A DNA stretch of 64,000 bases from Histidinibacterium aquaticum (GCF_008710275.1 NZ_VYQE01000002.1:124001-188000), one strand, 5' to 3'. Shown: positions 1 to 8,543, counted from the first letter of the stretch. Translations and numbers: made by a program. The notes: a model not told the origin generated them from the sequence alone.

Positions 1-1
1 G

Positions 2-307
2 AATTGGGACGGCATCATCGCCAACGCCCGTCTCGTCCCCCGGACTCGGCACAGTGTGACCAACAAAGCCGAGTTGCGCGGAATTCTCGAGGACGTGCGC
101 GAGCAGGGTTGGTCCCTCGTGGACCAGGAACTGGAAGAGGGCCTTCTCTCAATCGCGATCCCCCTCAGGTACCGATCGGGCGTGATAGCCGGCTCGATCA
201 ACATCGCAATTCCGTCGATACGGGCGACCCGCGAGACCATGATCGAGACGTACCTGCCGAAGCTCCAACAGACGGCCGAAGACATCCAGCTTTCGCTCGC
301 ACACTAG
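2..307 (+). CDS. IclR-family transcriptional regulator, PcaR/PcaU-like, C-terminal part (5' end outside window)
   Basis: The reading frame is open from base 2 with no upstream start, so only the last ~101 residues are present. They match the effector-binding end of IclR proteins: a segment ending in RLVPRT, then VREQGWSLVDQELEEGL and SIAIPLR, the hallmark run of the PcaR/PcaU/PobR branch that controls protocatechuate, beta-ketoadipate and related catabolic genes. The DNA-binding domain is outside the window. The gene converges on the oxidoreductase gene that follows, and their stop codons share one CTAG. PcaR-like proteins recognise a GTTCG...CGCAC/CGAAC type 15-mer, and that motif recurs through the next 31 kb, so this protein is the best in-window candidate for its binder. 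The family call is secure; the regulon is inference. Confidence 0.85.
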   Translation, partial: NWDGIIANARLVPRTRHSVTNKAELRGILEDVREQGWSLVDQELEEGLLSIAIPLRYRSGVIAGSINIAIPSIRATRETMIETYLPKLQQTAEDIQLSLAH

Positions 308-1431
308 CTCCGCCAGCGGGCCGGGCTGTAGGGGGCGGGATCGATGGGAGGGTCCGTCCCCAGGGAAAGCGCGGCCGCCGCCTGGCCGGTGATCGGACCC
401 AGAGTGTAGCCCGCATCGCCCGGCAGGGCGAGAAAGACGCGGCTACCGTTCCGCACCGGTCCGATTGTCGCCTTGCCATCCACGGGCGTGTTGTACCCCG
501 CCCAGGTCCGGAGCACCCGGAGCCCGGCGATCCCCGGGGCGATCCGCGAGGCGAGCGCGACGTTGCCCAAAAGGCTCTGGCGCCGGATCGTGGGCGCTCG
601 CGATTCCGCGCTGGCGAGGTTCGCATCCCAGCCGCCGCCGATCACCACCTGCCCCGAACGGAACTGCTTCAGCGTGATCGGTCGCTCGGCATGCTGGACG
701 AGATGTCGGATGCGGTAGTCGCCGGCCTCGGTGATGTTCATGTGGAGGGGCTCTGGCGGGGTACCGATGGTCAGCCCGAGCGGCTTTGCAAGGGCCTCTG
801 CGCCCCAGGCCGCGGCGACGAGGATTGCGCCTGCCGAATAGGTCGCCCCTTCTCCCTCGGCGGTGGGCGGGCTGCCCTCCTCGATCCGCGTGATGCGATC
901 ATGAACATGCTCCACGCCGAGAGACCCCAGTGCTCCCCGCATCTTCCGGTTTGCGACCAGAGGGTTAAGCTTGCCCTCGTTGCGGCAAAGCTCCGCCCCC
1001 GCGATGGCCTCCCCGAGCCAGGGCGCGAGCGAGAAGAGCTCGTCTCGATCGAGAATCTCGACGTCGAGCCCCTTGCGCGTCTCGCGTTCGGCCTTCTGGC
1101 GCAGGAAATCGAGCTGTGCTTCGTCCTCGGCCAGCATGAGGCCGCCCTCGCGCGTCAGTTCAACCCCACCGAGCCGGGTATCGAGCGCCTCCCAGGCGGT
1201 CACGGCGGAGAGATAGAGAGGTAACGAGCTTTCGAGGTTGTCCGCCAGATGCGGGTTCAGCCGCAGGAAGCGGCTTTGCATCTGTACATGGAGACTGCCC
1301 GCGTTGGCGTGGCTTCCGGCATTGCGCTGGGCGTCAACGATCGTCACGCGCGCCCCGGCCTGGGCAGCGAAGAGTGCGGCGGACTGGCCCGTGATGCCCC
1401 CGCCTATGACGAGGAGGTCGGTCTCAGTCAC
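304..1431 (-). CDS. FAD-dependent oxidoreductase, DAO family (beta subunit of an OoxB/HcnC-like amino-acid or opine dehydrogenase)
   Basis: A 375-residue flavoprotein of the glycine/D-amino-acid oxidase (DAO) fold. The N-terminal Rossmann motif VIGGGITGQSAALFAAQAG binds FAD. A second FAD-contact region, VVIGGGWDAN, lies in the last third, and the end keeps the usual DAO pattern (GDAGYTLGPITG). The GTG start overlaps the end of the upstream gene by 8 bases, so the two are translationally coupled. That partner carries [2Fe-2S] and NAD-type domains, which is the gene pairing of octopine/nopaline oxidase (OoxAB), hydrogen cyanide synthase and bacterial D-hydroxyproline dehydrogenase. The pair probably oxidises the C-N bond of an imported amino acid or opine and passes electrons to the respiratory chain. 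The substrate cannot be read from sequence. Confidence 0.85.
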   Translation of the reverse strand: MTETDLLVIGGGITGQSAALFAAQAGARVTIVDAQRNAGSHANAGSLHVQMQSRFLRLNPHLADNLESSLPLYLSAVTAWEALDTRLGGVELTREGGLMLAEDEAQLDFLRQKAERETRKGLDVEILDRDELFSLAPWLGEAIAGAELCRNEGKLNPLVANRKMRGALGSLGVEHVHDRITRIEEGSPPTAEGEGATYSAGAILVAAAWGAEALAKPLGLTIGTPPEPLHMNITEAGDYRIRHLVQHAERPITLKQFRSGQVVIGGGWDANLASAESRAPTIRRQSLLGNVALASRIAPGIAGLRVLRTWAGYNTPVDGKATIGPVRNGSRVFLALPGDAGYTLGPITGQAAAALSLGTDPPIDPAPYSPARWRS

Positions 1432-3070
1432 CCTCGCCCTCCAGCAGGGCTTCGGCGGCAGTTATCGCCGCGATGTCGACTGGCTTGACCGGGACGCGGG
1501 GGGCGAAGAAGGACAGGTCTTCCAGCGGCCGCCCGGACCTTCGGGCCATGATCCCAGCAACGGCAGGACCGCAGTACCGTCCCTGGCAACGGCCCATGCC
1601 GACTCGCGTGGCCCGCTTGAGCGCACCGATATCCGTCGGGTCCTCGGCCAGTGCCGCGTCGAGATCGGCTTTGGTGACTTCTTCGCAGCGGCAGATATGG
1701 GTCTCCGGCGCGGCGCTTTCGGGGTGGGGCAGGGTGGCGGCATAGACGCGCCAGAGGGCGGTCTGAAAAGCGCGATGCCGGGCGAGTTCCGCGGTGTCTG
1801 CAGGCACAGGCGCGGCGCCGACGGCAGCGCGCCCCGCGATCCGGCCTTCGACCATGGCGGCGGGTGCACCGCCAAGGCCGCAGCAATCGCCAACGGCATA
1901 GACCCCGGGCGTAGTGGTTTCGCAGGTGCCGGTCCGCGTCACACGCAAGTGGTCGAAACGGCTGTCAAACGTCATGTCTGTGCCCAGGAGCCGAAGTATC
2001 TCGTTCTGCGGCTGGAAGCCGTAATTCAGGCAGACCGCGTCGGCGACAACGGTCCCGCTCCGGCCGGCGGCGGTGTAGGTGACCTCCAGCCCGGCATCGG
2101 TCTGGCGGATTCTGTCCGGAAGGGCATGATGGACCGGGCGAATCCCGCGCCGGCGCAGTTTCGCCAGCATGTTCAGACCCTTTCGTGACAGCGCCGGATC
2201 GCGACGGGACATGTCGAGCGCCGCGGGCAGGCGATGCCATGCGGGCGGCGCGGCCTCGGCGAGGGTCACGACATCGGCGCCACCCTCCGCCAGCTCCAGT
2301 GCCACCTGTGCGACGAGGGGGCCGTTTCCGAACAGCGCCACGCGCTTGCCGGGGAGCGTCCGGTAACTGCGCCAAAGAGTCTGCGCCGCCCCCACCGTCA
2401 TCACGCCGGGCAGCGTCCAGCCGGGGATCATGGCGGGCCGCTCGTAGGCGCCCGTGGCGACGATGAGTTTTTCCGGGGCGATGGCGTAGACCTCTTCGGG
2501 GCCTGTCGCCATGATCTCGGGTCCATCGAAGGCGCCCCAGACCTCCGTTTGTGGCAGGATCTGCACACCGGCCTGCCGTGCAGCGGCAACAAGGGCACCG
2601 CCCTCGGTCTGCTGCGCGTCGAGCGGTGGCCGCTTCGGGTCCGCGTCTTGCTTGTAGTATTGCCCGCCGGGAACCTTGCGCTCGTCCAGAAGGACGACGT
2701 CGGCCCCGGCCTTTTTGGCCTCGATCGCTGCGGATAGCCCTCCGGCCCCACCACCGACGACGAGAACGTCCGGCGTCAGCCGCCGAGGCGTCAGCGTCCG
2801 GGGCTGCGGAGGGCTGAGCGGTGGCCGGGCAACTTGCGTCTGCACGGTCAGACCCTCGCGCGCCTCCGTCATGCAGGCCCGCTGGTTCGGGCGGCCGTCG
2901 ATGGTCACGAGGCAGTCTTGGCAGACACCCATTCCGCAAAAGATGCCGCGTCGGGCCTGCCTGTCCGTCTCGCGGAAGGCTCGATGCCCGGCTGCGGTCA
3001 GTGCGGCGGCAATCGACGCGCCCGCATCGCAGGAGATCTCGTGCCCGTCGAAGGTGAAGCGGAGCGTCAT
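1424..3070 (-). CDS. [2Fe-2S]/FAD/NAD(P) oxidoreductase, fused HcnA+HcnB-like subunit
   Basis: 548 residues. The ATG at 3070 was chosen because it makes an ATGA overlap with the stop of the gene before it; a longer open frame upstream is not needed. Domains: an N-terminal Fer2_4-type [2Fe-2S] domain at about 1-75 (FCGMGVCQDC with a later Cys in RACM); an FAD Rossmann motif LVVGGGAGGLSAA at about 95; a second nucleotide motif VALFGNGPLVAQVAL near 230; and a C-terminal BFD-like [2Fe-2S] domain with ICRCEE and GRCQGRYCGP cysteines. In hydrogen cyanide synthase and many D-hydroxyproline dehydrogenases the small ferredoxin-like domain is a separate polypeptide; here it is fused to the larger subunit. 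It works with the DAO-type flavoprotein next in the operon. Confidence 0.88.
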   Translation of the reverse strand: MTLRFTFDGHEISCDAGASIAAALTAAGHRAFRETDRQARRGIFCGMGVCQDCLVTIDGRPNQRACMTEAREGLTVQTQVARPPLSPPQPRTLTPRRLTPDVLVVGGGAGGLSAAIEAKKAGADVVLLDERKVPGGQYYKQDADPKRPPLDAQQTEGGALVAAARQAGVQILPQTEVWGAFDGPEIMATGPEEVYAIAPEKLIVATGAYERPAMIPGWTLPGVMTVGAAQTLWRSYRTLPGKRVALFGNGPLVAQVALELAEGGADVVTLAEAAPPAWHRLPAALDMSRRDPALSRKGLNMLAKLRRRGIRPVHHALPDRIRQTDAGLEVTYTAAGRSGTVVADAVCLNYGFQPQNEILRLLGTDMTFDSRFDHLRVTRTGTCETTTPGVYAVGDCCGLGGAPAAMVEGRIAGRAAVGAAPVPADTAELARHRAFQTALWRVYAATLPHPESAAPETHICRCEEVTKADLDAALAEDPTDIGALKRATRVGMGRCQGRYCGPAVAGIMARRSGRPLEDLSFFAPRVPVKPVDIAAITAAEALLEGEGD

Positions 3071-4005
3071 TGGCCGGAACTCTTCAGGATTTCCCGGCGC
3101 GCGTCCAGAAGTCGGGCGAGGGCCTCTTCGCGCCAGGCGCGGCGGGCCGGGAGGTCGTCCTCGGGCAGGATAGCGCGGCGCTCGGCCTCGACCTTGTCCA
3201 CGAGTGCGGGAGACCAGTTGGGGTTCGTTTCTCCCCGGTCGTGTCCGATCGCTGCGTAGGCGGGGCCGAGCCGCTCTGCATGGCCCCGGATGCCTCCGGC
3301 AGTGTTCAGGTCGGCGGTCTCGAACGGCCCGGACAAGGCCCATCGGGGACCGAGCCCGTCGCGGACCAGACCGTCGAGAGCGTCGACGCCGATCACGCCT
3401 TCGTCGACCAGTCGGTAGGCCTCCCGCAGGAGGGCGCTTTGCAGGCGATTGAAGACGAAGGCAGGAACTTCGCGGCCAAGAAGGGCCGGGTGGTATCCTG
3501 CAATGCGGAAGATCTCTTCGGCTCTTTGAATGGCTTCGGGCTTTGTCCCGGGCGCGGGGACCAGCTCTAGCACGCGAAGTAGGCTGGGCGGATTGGCCGG
3601 GTGGGCGACGAGGCAGCGGGACTGGTCCGCTTGCTCCGGCAGGATCCGGGAAACGGGGATCGCGGAGGAGGCGGTTGCGATGACGGTGCCTTCGTCGATG
3701 CGGGTCAGCAGGTCGCGGAAGAGCGCCTGCTTCGGCTCGAGCCTTTCAGGTCCAGCCTCGATCACCAACGGTTGGGTGATCCGTTCAGGCAAGGTCGCGA
3801 GGATTTCCGCCCGGCCCCTGGGGACGGGCAGTCCGGCAAGCTCCATCGCTGAACCGTGCCGCCCGATGAGGCCGGGCGCGGCCGACCGGGCATCCTCGTC
3901 TGGGTCGCAAATGGTGACGGCGAACTGGGCGGCGAGGAATGCGGCGGCAAAGCCGGTTCCGATGGGACCCGCGCCGAGAATCAGGACCGACTGCGCCTCA
4001 TTCAT
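3067..4005 (-). CDS. 3-hydroxyacyl-CoA dehydrogenase-family NAD-dependent dehydrogenase (lambda-crystallin/carnitine dehydrogenase type)
   Basis: 312 residues with an N-terminal Rossmann fold (LILGAGPIGTGFAAAFLAA, acidic CDPDED after the second strand, so NAD is likely) followed by the all-helical 3HCDH C-terminal domain. HPANPPSLLRVLELV matches the HPFNPP active-site segment of the family. The length fits stand-alone members such as L-carnitine dehydrogenase, L-gulonate 3-dehydrogenase and lambda-crystallin, not the longer fatty-acid beta-oxidation enzymes. It is the first gene of a three-gene minus-strand operon with the two redox-flavoprotein subunits. The tandem operator at 4037-4070 lies just upstream. 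It probably oxidises a hydroxy acid produced in the same pathway; the substrate is unknown. Confidence 0.8.
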   Translation of the reverse strand: MNEAQSVLILGAGPIGTGFAAAFLAAQFAVTICDPDEDARSAAPGLIGRHGSAMELAGLPVPRGRAEILATLPERITQPLVIEAGPERLEPKQALFRDLLTRIDEGTVIATASSAIPVSRILPEQADQSRCLVAHPANPPSLLRVLELVPAPGTKPEAIQRAEEIFRIAGYHPALLGREVPAFVFNRLQSALLREAYRLVDEGVIGVDALDGLVRDGLGPRWALSGPFETADLNTAGGIRGHAERLGPAYAAIGHDRGETNPNWSPALVDKVEAERRAILPEDDLPARRAWREEALARLLDARREILKSSGQ

Positions 4006-4036
4006 GTTGCCCGACTCCGTGATCGTCTCTAGAAGT

Positions 4037-4070
4037 GTTCGTTATGTGAACTTTTGTGCGCAATGACGGA
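4037..4070. promoter_or_regulatory. Putative IclR/PcaR-type tandem operator in a divergent promoter region
   Basis: GTTCGTTATGTGAAC (4037-4051), a 4-base TTTT spacer, then a degenerate second copy GTGCGCAATGACGGA. The first copy is an imperfect palindrome, GTTCg...tGAAC. It resembles the 15-mer GTTCGATAATCGCAC described for PcaR in Pseudomonas. It sits between the minus operon starting at 4005 and the plus-strand SDR at 4100, so it could control both. Confidence 0.6.
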
Positions 4071-4099
4071 GGGCGTCAAGGGCGCGAACGGAGAGAGGC

Positions 4100-4861
4100 A
4101 TGCTGGACGGCAAGACGATACTCGTGACGGGCGCTTCGAAAGGCATAGGCCAGTCGATCGCCCGGGAACTGGCGGAGCAGGGCGCCCGGGTGGTCGCGCA
4201 CTACGGCAGTGACCGCGCCGGTGCGGCGGCTGCAATGGAGGGCGTTCCGGGAGACCGGGCGATCCTGCTGCAGGGCGATCTCGCGACGAAGTCAGGGGCC
4301 GACCGCATGTTCGAGGAGGCGCTGTCGCTGACCGGTGGCCTCGACGGTTTCGTGAACAACGCCGCCGTGATGCATTTCTCCGGTGGCATCGACGATAGCG
4401 ACGAGGATTGGGACCGGGTCTGGGAAGAGACCTTCCAGGTGAACGTCTTCGCGGCCTCGCGACTTCTCCGTGCTGCGGTCCGGCATTTTCGGAAACGGGG
4501 CGGCGGAGAGATCGTCGGCATTTCGAGCTGGGCCGCACAGAAGGGCGTCACCAACCCCCAGACCATCGGCTATGCCGCCTCGAAGGCGGCCTTCAAGGCT
4601 GCGCTGCAGACGGTGGCGACGGGCTACGCGCGGGACGGCATACACACCTACATCATCGCGCCTGGCGTCGTGGATACCAAGATGAGCCGCGACTTCGCCG
4701 AGAGCCAGGGAGGACGAAAGGTCGTCGAGGATCGGCTGACGATGGGGGAGTTTGTCCCTCCGTCCGATATCGCCGCCCTCGCTGCCTTCTGCCTGAGCGG
4801 TCGCTGCCGTCACCTCTCGGGCGCAACGCTGGACGTCAACGGAGCCAGCTATGTTAGGTGA
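4100..4861 (+). CDS. SDR-family NAD(P)-dependent oxidoreductase
   Basis: 253 residues, classical short-chain dehydrogenase. TGASKGIGQ is the glycine-rich cofactor motif near residue 10 and VNNAA the structural motif. The catalytic set is Ser in VGISSWAA with YAASKAAF (Tyr-x3-Lys). A GGAGAG ribosome-binding site lies 6 bases before the ATG. It is transcribed away from the three-gene redox operon and shares the operator region at 4037-4070. It probably interconverts a hydroxyl and a keto group in the same catabolic route. The substrate is not predictable: it falls in the broad 3-oxoacyl-ACP reductase/glucose dehydrogenase-like group. Confidence 0.85.
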   Translation: MLDGKTILVTGASKGIGQSIARELAEQGARVVAHYGSDRAGAAAAMEGVPGDRAILLQGDLATKSGADRMFEEALSLTGGLDGFVNNAAVMHFSGGIDDSDEDWDRVWEETFQVNVFAASRLLRAAVRHFRKRGGGEIVGISSWAAQKGVTNPQTIGYAASKAAFKAALQTVATGYARDGIHTYIIAPGVVDTKMSRDFAESQGGRKVVEDRLTMGEFVPPSDIAALAAFCLSGRCRHLSGATLDVNGASYVR

Positions 4862-4876
4862 CGGAGTGCCGACAGG

Positions 4877-5566
4877 TCAGACGACCGGGTCCGGCGCGAA
4901 GAGCTGCGGGTAGAGCGACCGCATCGCCACTTCGTCAAACTCTTCCTTCCAGTCGTGCCGATCCTTGAGGGCATGAGCACGTGCGGCGGCAGGGCGCGCC
5001 TCGATGGCTTTCAGCATCCGGGCGATATTCGGGTAAGTCTCGAAAATCGCCTCGTCGCCCATCATGTAGGGTAGGCGCGGAGCCCAGCCCCAGACGGCCA
5101 TATCGAGGATCGTGTAGGTGTCGCCGAGCATCCATTCGCCCTGGCCCAGCCGGTCCTCGATGATCTGCCAATGTCGCCGCGCCTCGAAGTCGTAGCGCTT
5201 CACGGCATAGGGAGGCTTCTCGGGGGCGAAATTCCTGAAATGGACGGCCTGGCCCGAAAAAGGCCCGAGCCCCGATGCGATGAACATGAGCCACGACAAG
5301 AGCGGGCCCCGCTGGCTCGCGTCAGGTAGAAACTGGCCGGTCTTGTCGGCGAGGTAGAGCAGGATCGCGTTGCTGTCGAAGACCACCGTCTCGCCGTCTG
5401 TCAGCACAGGCAGCTTGGCGTTGGGGTTTAGCGCCTTGAAGGTGTCGCTGTGCTGCTCGCCCTTTCGGGTGTCGATCGGCACCGGCTCGTAGTCCAGCCC
5501 GGACTCCTCAAGGAAGAGCGCCACCTTCATGGGGTTCGGCGCCATGTTGTAGAAAAACCGGATCAT
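4877..5566 (-). CDS. Glutathione S-transferase family protein
   Basis: 229 residues. The N-terminal thioredoxin-like domain (about 1-80) includes NMAPNPMKVALFLEESGL, NAKLPVL with the cis-Pro that contacts glutathione, and VFDSNAILLYLAD, equivalent to the ESxAI glutathione gamma-Glu site. The all-alpha C-terminal domain follows (FARRHW-type helix, MLGDTYTILDMAVWGW). The pattern is that of the YfcG/YghU/Ure2p-like nu-class group. A GGGAGG ribosome-binding site precedes the start. It is the last gene of the minus-strand operon 4877-8506. It may detoxify or isomerise a reactive intermediate made by the old yellow enzyme or lyase upstream; that role is inference. Confidence 0.85.
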   Translation of the reverse strand: MIRFFYNMAPNPMKVALFLEESGLDYEPVPIDTRKGEQHSDTFKALNPNAKLPVLTDGETVVFDSNAILLYLADKTGQFLPDASQRGPLLSWLMFIASGLGPFSGQAVHFRNFAPEKPPYAVKRYDFEARRHWQIIEDRLGQGEWMLGDTYTILDMAVWGWAPRLPYMMGDEAIFETYPNIARMLKAIEARPAAARAHALKDRHDWKEEFDEVAMRSLYPQLFAPDPVV

Positions 5567-5619
5567 CTGGCCTCCCTAAGGGAAAGGACAGGGGCGCCCG
5601 GTCGGGGCGCCGCCTGCGT

Positions 5620-6723
5620 TCAGGATGCGAGCTTGAGGTAGAAGGCATAGAGCTTCGGCAGGACCGACGCCGGCTCCGGGTGCCCAAGCGCCTGTGCGGC
5701 GTGGTAGGGCCATGCCGGATCGCGGAGCATGCCCCGCGCGAGCGCGACGAGGTCGGCCTTGCCTTCAGCGACGATATCGTTGGCCATCTCCGGCTCGGTG
5801 ATCATGCCCACCGAAGCCGTAGCGAGACCGGTTTCAGCCTTGATCCGCTCGGAATAGGGGACCTGGAAGCCGGGCTCGGGCTTCTGCTGGGCGATCCGCA
5901 TCCCGGCGGGAATGCCGCCGCCGGAGGCGTCGATCAGGTCGACCCCTTCGGCCTTGAGCGCGTGGCACAGTGCGACCGTGTCGTCGAGGGTGAGGCTGCC
6001 GCCCTCTCCGTCGACACAGGATGCGCGATAAAGCAGAGGCATGTCATCCGGCAGCACGGCGCGAATGGCGCGCGCCACTTCCACGGGGAGCCGCATCCGG
6101 TTCTCGACCGGGCCGCCGTAGTCGTCGTCCCGCTTGTTCGAGAAGGGCGACATGAATTCGTGAAGCAGGTAGCCGTGGGCGCCGTGGATCTCGACCCCGT
6201 CGAAGCCCGCATCGAGCGCGCGGCGTGCGGCTGCAGCGAAGTCGTCGATGATGCCCGCGATTTCCTCGACTGTCAGCGCCTTGGGCGTATGCCAGCCCTC
6301 ACGTGCCGGAATGGCCGAGGGGGCATAGGTCTGCCATGGCGGTTCCGAACTGCCCGGTTCGAGGGGTCCGCCGCCGTCCCATGGCCGCATTGTCGAGGCC
6401 TTAGCGCCAGCGTGGTTGAGCTGCACGAAGACCGGGATCTCCTCGGCGTGGTAGAGGGCGGTAATCCGGCGCCAGCCCTCGACCTGGGCGTCGTTATAGA
6501 GACCTGGGCAACCGGGGCTGATCCGTCCGGCGGGATTGACGCCAGTCGCTTCGACCACGGCCGACCCGACGCCCGACGTCGCGTATCGCCCGTGGTGGGC
6601 TCGATGCCAGCCGGATGGAACGCCATCCTCTGCTTGGTACTGGCACATCGGCGCCAGCATGATGCGGTTCTTCGCGGTCACGCCGCGCAGGGAGAACGGG
6701 GAGAAGAGGGGGATGTCTGTCAT
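5620..6723 (-). CDS. NADH:flavin oxidoreductase, old yellow enzyme family (YqjM-like)
   Basis: 367 residues, FMN-binding TIM barrel. Early PMCQYQAEDG carries the Cys that contacts FMN in YqjM-type enzymes; DWHxxHxG becomes GWHRAHHGRYA; FVQLNHAGAKAST holds the conserved His. GVEIHGAHGYLLHEF and SPFSNKRDDDYGG are the standard phosphate and substrate-face motifs. The ATGA overlap with the DapA-family gene upstream implies coupled translation. Such enzymes reduce activated C=C bonds with NAD(P)H. Here it probably reduces an enone or dienoyl intermediate, but the true substrate is unknown. Confidence 0.87.
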   Translation of the reverse strand: MTDIPLFSPFSLRGVTAKNRIMLAPMCQYQAEDGVPSGWHRAHHGRYATSGVGSAVVEATGVNPAGRISPGCPGLYNDAQVEGWRRITALYHAEEIPVFVQLNHAGAKASTMRPWDGGGPLEPGSSEPPWQTYAPSAIPAREGWHTPKALTVEEIAGIIDDFAAAARRALDAGFDGVEIHGAHGYLLHEFMSPFSNKRDDDYGGPVENRMRLPVEVARAIRAVLPDDMPLLYRASCVDGEGGSLTLDDTVALCHALKAEGVDLIDASGGGIPAGMRIAQQKPEPGFQVPYSERIKAETGLATASVGMITEPEMANDIVAEGKADLVALARGMLRDPAWPYHAAQALGHPEPASVLPKLYAFYLKLAS

Positions 6724-7658
6724 GCCGCCTTGCTTTCCAGCTCGTCCATCAGCCGGTCAAGGTCATCCATTACGCCCTTCAGCTTCGCCGCGCGGGTCCG
6801 GCCCTCCTCGCCCAGCGATGCGAAGGTGGTCAGCGGCGGACGGACGTCGCCGATCGGGCATCCGGCTTCTGCCGCCAGCGCCTTCGAATAGCACTGATGC
6901 CCGTAGGTCGGATGGCCCTCGGCGATGACATGTTCGATCACCGTGATGTGGCGCTGGATCCGCTTGGCGTCCTCGATCCGGCCGGCCAGTAGCATGTCCC
7001 AGATCCGGGTGGAGGCCCGAGGGATGTAGTTGCCGAAGGGGTTCACGTAGCCGACCGCGCCGAGCAGGTAGCTCTCGACGATCCGCTCCCCGGCGAAGAC
7101 ATTCATTACCCCTTCGGTCTCCTCGACGATGTCGTAGACACGGGCGACGTCCATCGAGGCCTCCTTGATGTAGCGCACGGTGTCGAACTCGCGGGTGAGG
7201 CGCCCGACCAGCTTTGCCGACATGTCCACGTTCGACGTGACCGGGTTGTTGTAGAGCATGATCGGAAGATCGCAGGTCTTCGTGATCGTGTCGTAGTAGC
7301 CGACGATCTCGTCCTCGGTGGGCGTGTAGTAGTAGGGCGGGATGATCATCAGGCCCTGGGCCCCGGCCTCCTGCGCTTCCCGTGCATACCTTGCGGCGGT
7401 CGGCGTGTGGGCATTCGCCGCGCCGACGAGTACGTCGATCCGGCCGTCCACGTGGGCGACAGTGTCCTCGACGTAGCGGCGTCGCTCGTCGTCGCTGACG
7501 GTCAGGAATTCGCCCGAGGTGCCGAGGATGATGACACCCGGCACGCCCTGCGCGATCTGCCAGTCGATGAACTTGCGGTTCGCAGCGAGGTCGATGTCAC
7601 CACCGTCAGTTGTGAACGGCGTGACGTTGACGGAATAGCTTCCGCGAAACTCTTTCAT
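6720..7658 (-). CDS. Dihydrodipicolinate synthase-family lyase/aldolase (DapA superfamily)
   Basis: 312 residues, class I (Schiff-base) aldolase. ILGTSGEF is the carboxylate-binding motif near residue 45, MLYNNP carries the catalytic Tyr, and IKEAS the Schiff-base Lys. It lacks the company of lysine-biosynthesis genes. In catabolic clusters this family includes 4-hydroxy-pyrroline-2-carboxylate deaminase (HypD), 2-keto-3-deoxy sugar acid aldolases and trans-o-hydroxybenzylidenepyruvate aldolases. Nearby DAO-type dehydrogenases and a semialdehyde dehydrogenase would fit a hydroxyproline-like route, but no racemase/epimerase is present, so the substrate stays open. It is second in the 4877-8506 operon, 17 bases after the TIM-barrel gene, with GGAGAG before its ATG. 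Confidence 0.85.
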   Translation of the reverse strand: MKEFRGSYSVNVTPFTTDGGDIDLAANRKFIDWQIAQGVPGVIILGTSGEFLTVSDDERRRYVEDTVAHVDGRIDVLVGAANAHTPTAARYAREAQEAGAQGLMIIPPYYYTPTEDEIVGYYDTITKTCDLPIMLYNNPVTSNVDMSAKLVGRLTREFDTVRYIKEASMDVARVYDIVEETEGVMNVFAGERIVESYLLGAVGYVNPFGNYIPRASTRIWDMLLAGRIEDAKRIQRHITVIEHVIAEGHPTYGHQCYSKALAAEAGCPIGDVRPPLTTFASLGEEGRTRAAKLKGVMDDLDRLMDELESKAA

Positions 7659-7675
7659 GGCGTCTCTCCGGAGGA

Positions 7676-8506
7676 TTACAGCGCCGACCAGCCCAGGTCG
7701 GCTAGGATGGCGTGGGATTTGCGGTAGTCCCCGTCCGGGTCGTTGGCGGGGTCGTTGGCGTCGGCGATGATTTCCAGCACGGTCATCTTGTCGTACCCGA
7801 TATCCTTGAGAGCCTGCATGGTCGGCGCCGGATCGACGATCCCCGTGCCCAGGGCCTCGTGCTTGAAAACGTCGGCGGGCGTGTCGGAAAGATGCACGTT
7901 CTCCACGAGATCGCCCAGCATCCGGATCGCATCGCCCGCATCTTCCTTGATGTAGACGCTGTTGCAGACGTCGAAGTTGACGCCGACGTCACCGATCTTT
8001 TCGCAGAGCTCCTTCATGTCCTGTGCCGTGGGGCGATGGGTGAAGGGCACGTTTTCGAGCAGGATGCGAACTCCGGCGCCCTTGGCATGCTCGACGACCG
8101 CCTGCGCGCTTTCGACGAACCAGTCATCGAGCCAGGCCGTCGGAGGGTCGATCAGGCCGCCGTAGGGACCGGGGATCATGACCACGTAGGGGCAGGACAG
8201 CTCTGCGGAGAGGTCGACCGCTTCGCGGTAACGATCAATCGTGTACTGCCGCATGAGGCGGTCAGGCGCATTCGGGTTGTTGTCGATCAGCGGGTAGCAA
8301 AGCGACGTGATCGAGGTCCCCTCGCCGTCGAGCCAGGCCTTGTACTCCTTGGTCTCCGAAGCGGAGAGATCAGCGGGCCAGCAGTGCGGCGGGAAGATCA
8401 TCAGCTCGAATTTCTTGTACCCCAGGCCCTGAAGGTGGCGCAGGGAGTCGAGACCTGACTTCGAATAGAGAAAGGGAAAGGTGCTGGCTGCGACCTCTAA
8501 TGCCAT
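7676..8506 (-). CDS. Sugar phosphate isomerase/epimerase (AP-endonuclease-2 TIM barrel)
   Basis: 276 residues. The start at 8506 (MALEVAASTFPF) was chosen over a longer frame because GGAGG lies 6 bases before it. The fold is the xylose isomerase-like/AP endonuclease 2 barrel. Metal-ligand segments are visible: LLENVPFTHRP (Glu), GVNFDVCNSVYI (Asp), NVHLSDTP (His) and MTVLEIIA (Glu). The family covers hydroxypyruvate isomerases, inosose dehydratases, 3-dehydroshikimate dehydratases and ketose epimerases, so a reaction cannot be named. It is the first gene of the four-gene minus operon, and the operator pair at 8544-8577 covers its predicted promoter. Confidence 0.8.
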   Translation of the reverse strand: MALEVAASTFPFLYSKSGLDSLRHLQGLGYKKFELMIFPPHCWPADLSASETKEYKAWLDGEGTSITSLCYPLIDNNPNAPDRLMRQYTIDRYREAVDLSAELSCPYVVMIPGPYGGLIDPPTAWLDDWFVESAQAVVEHAKGAGVRILLENVPFTHRPTAQDMKELCEKIGDVGVNFDVCNSVYIKEDAGDAIRMLGDLVENVHLSDTPADVFKHEALGTGIVDPAPTMQALKDIGYDKMTVLEIIADANDPANDPDGDYRKSHAILADLGWSAL

Positions 8507-8543
8507 GGGAAACCTCCGTGGTGGTGCTGTCACGCCGCTCGTT

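Noticed and set aside
4-1224. 406-residue open frame on the plus strand over the DAO gene
   Set aside because: It is antisense to a clear FAD oxidoreductase, is Arg/Gly-rich with no family motif, and arises from high GC content.
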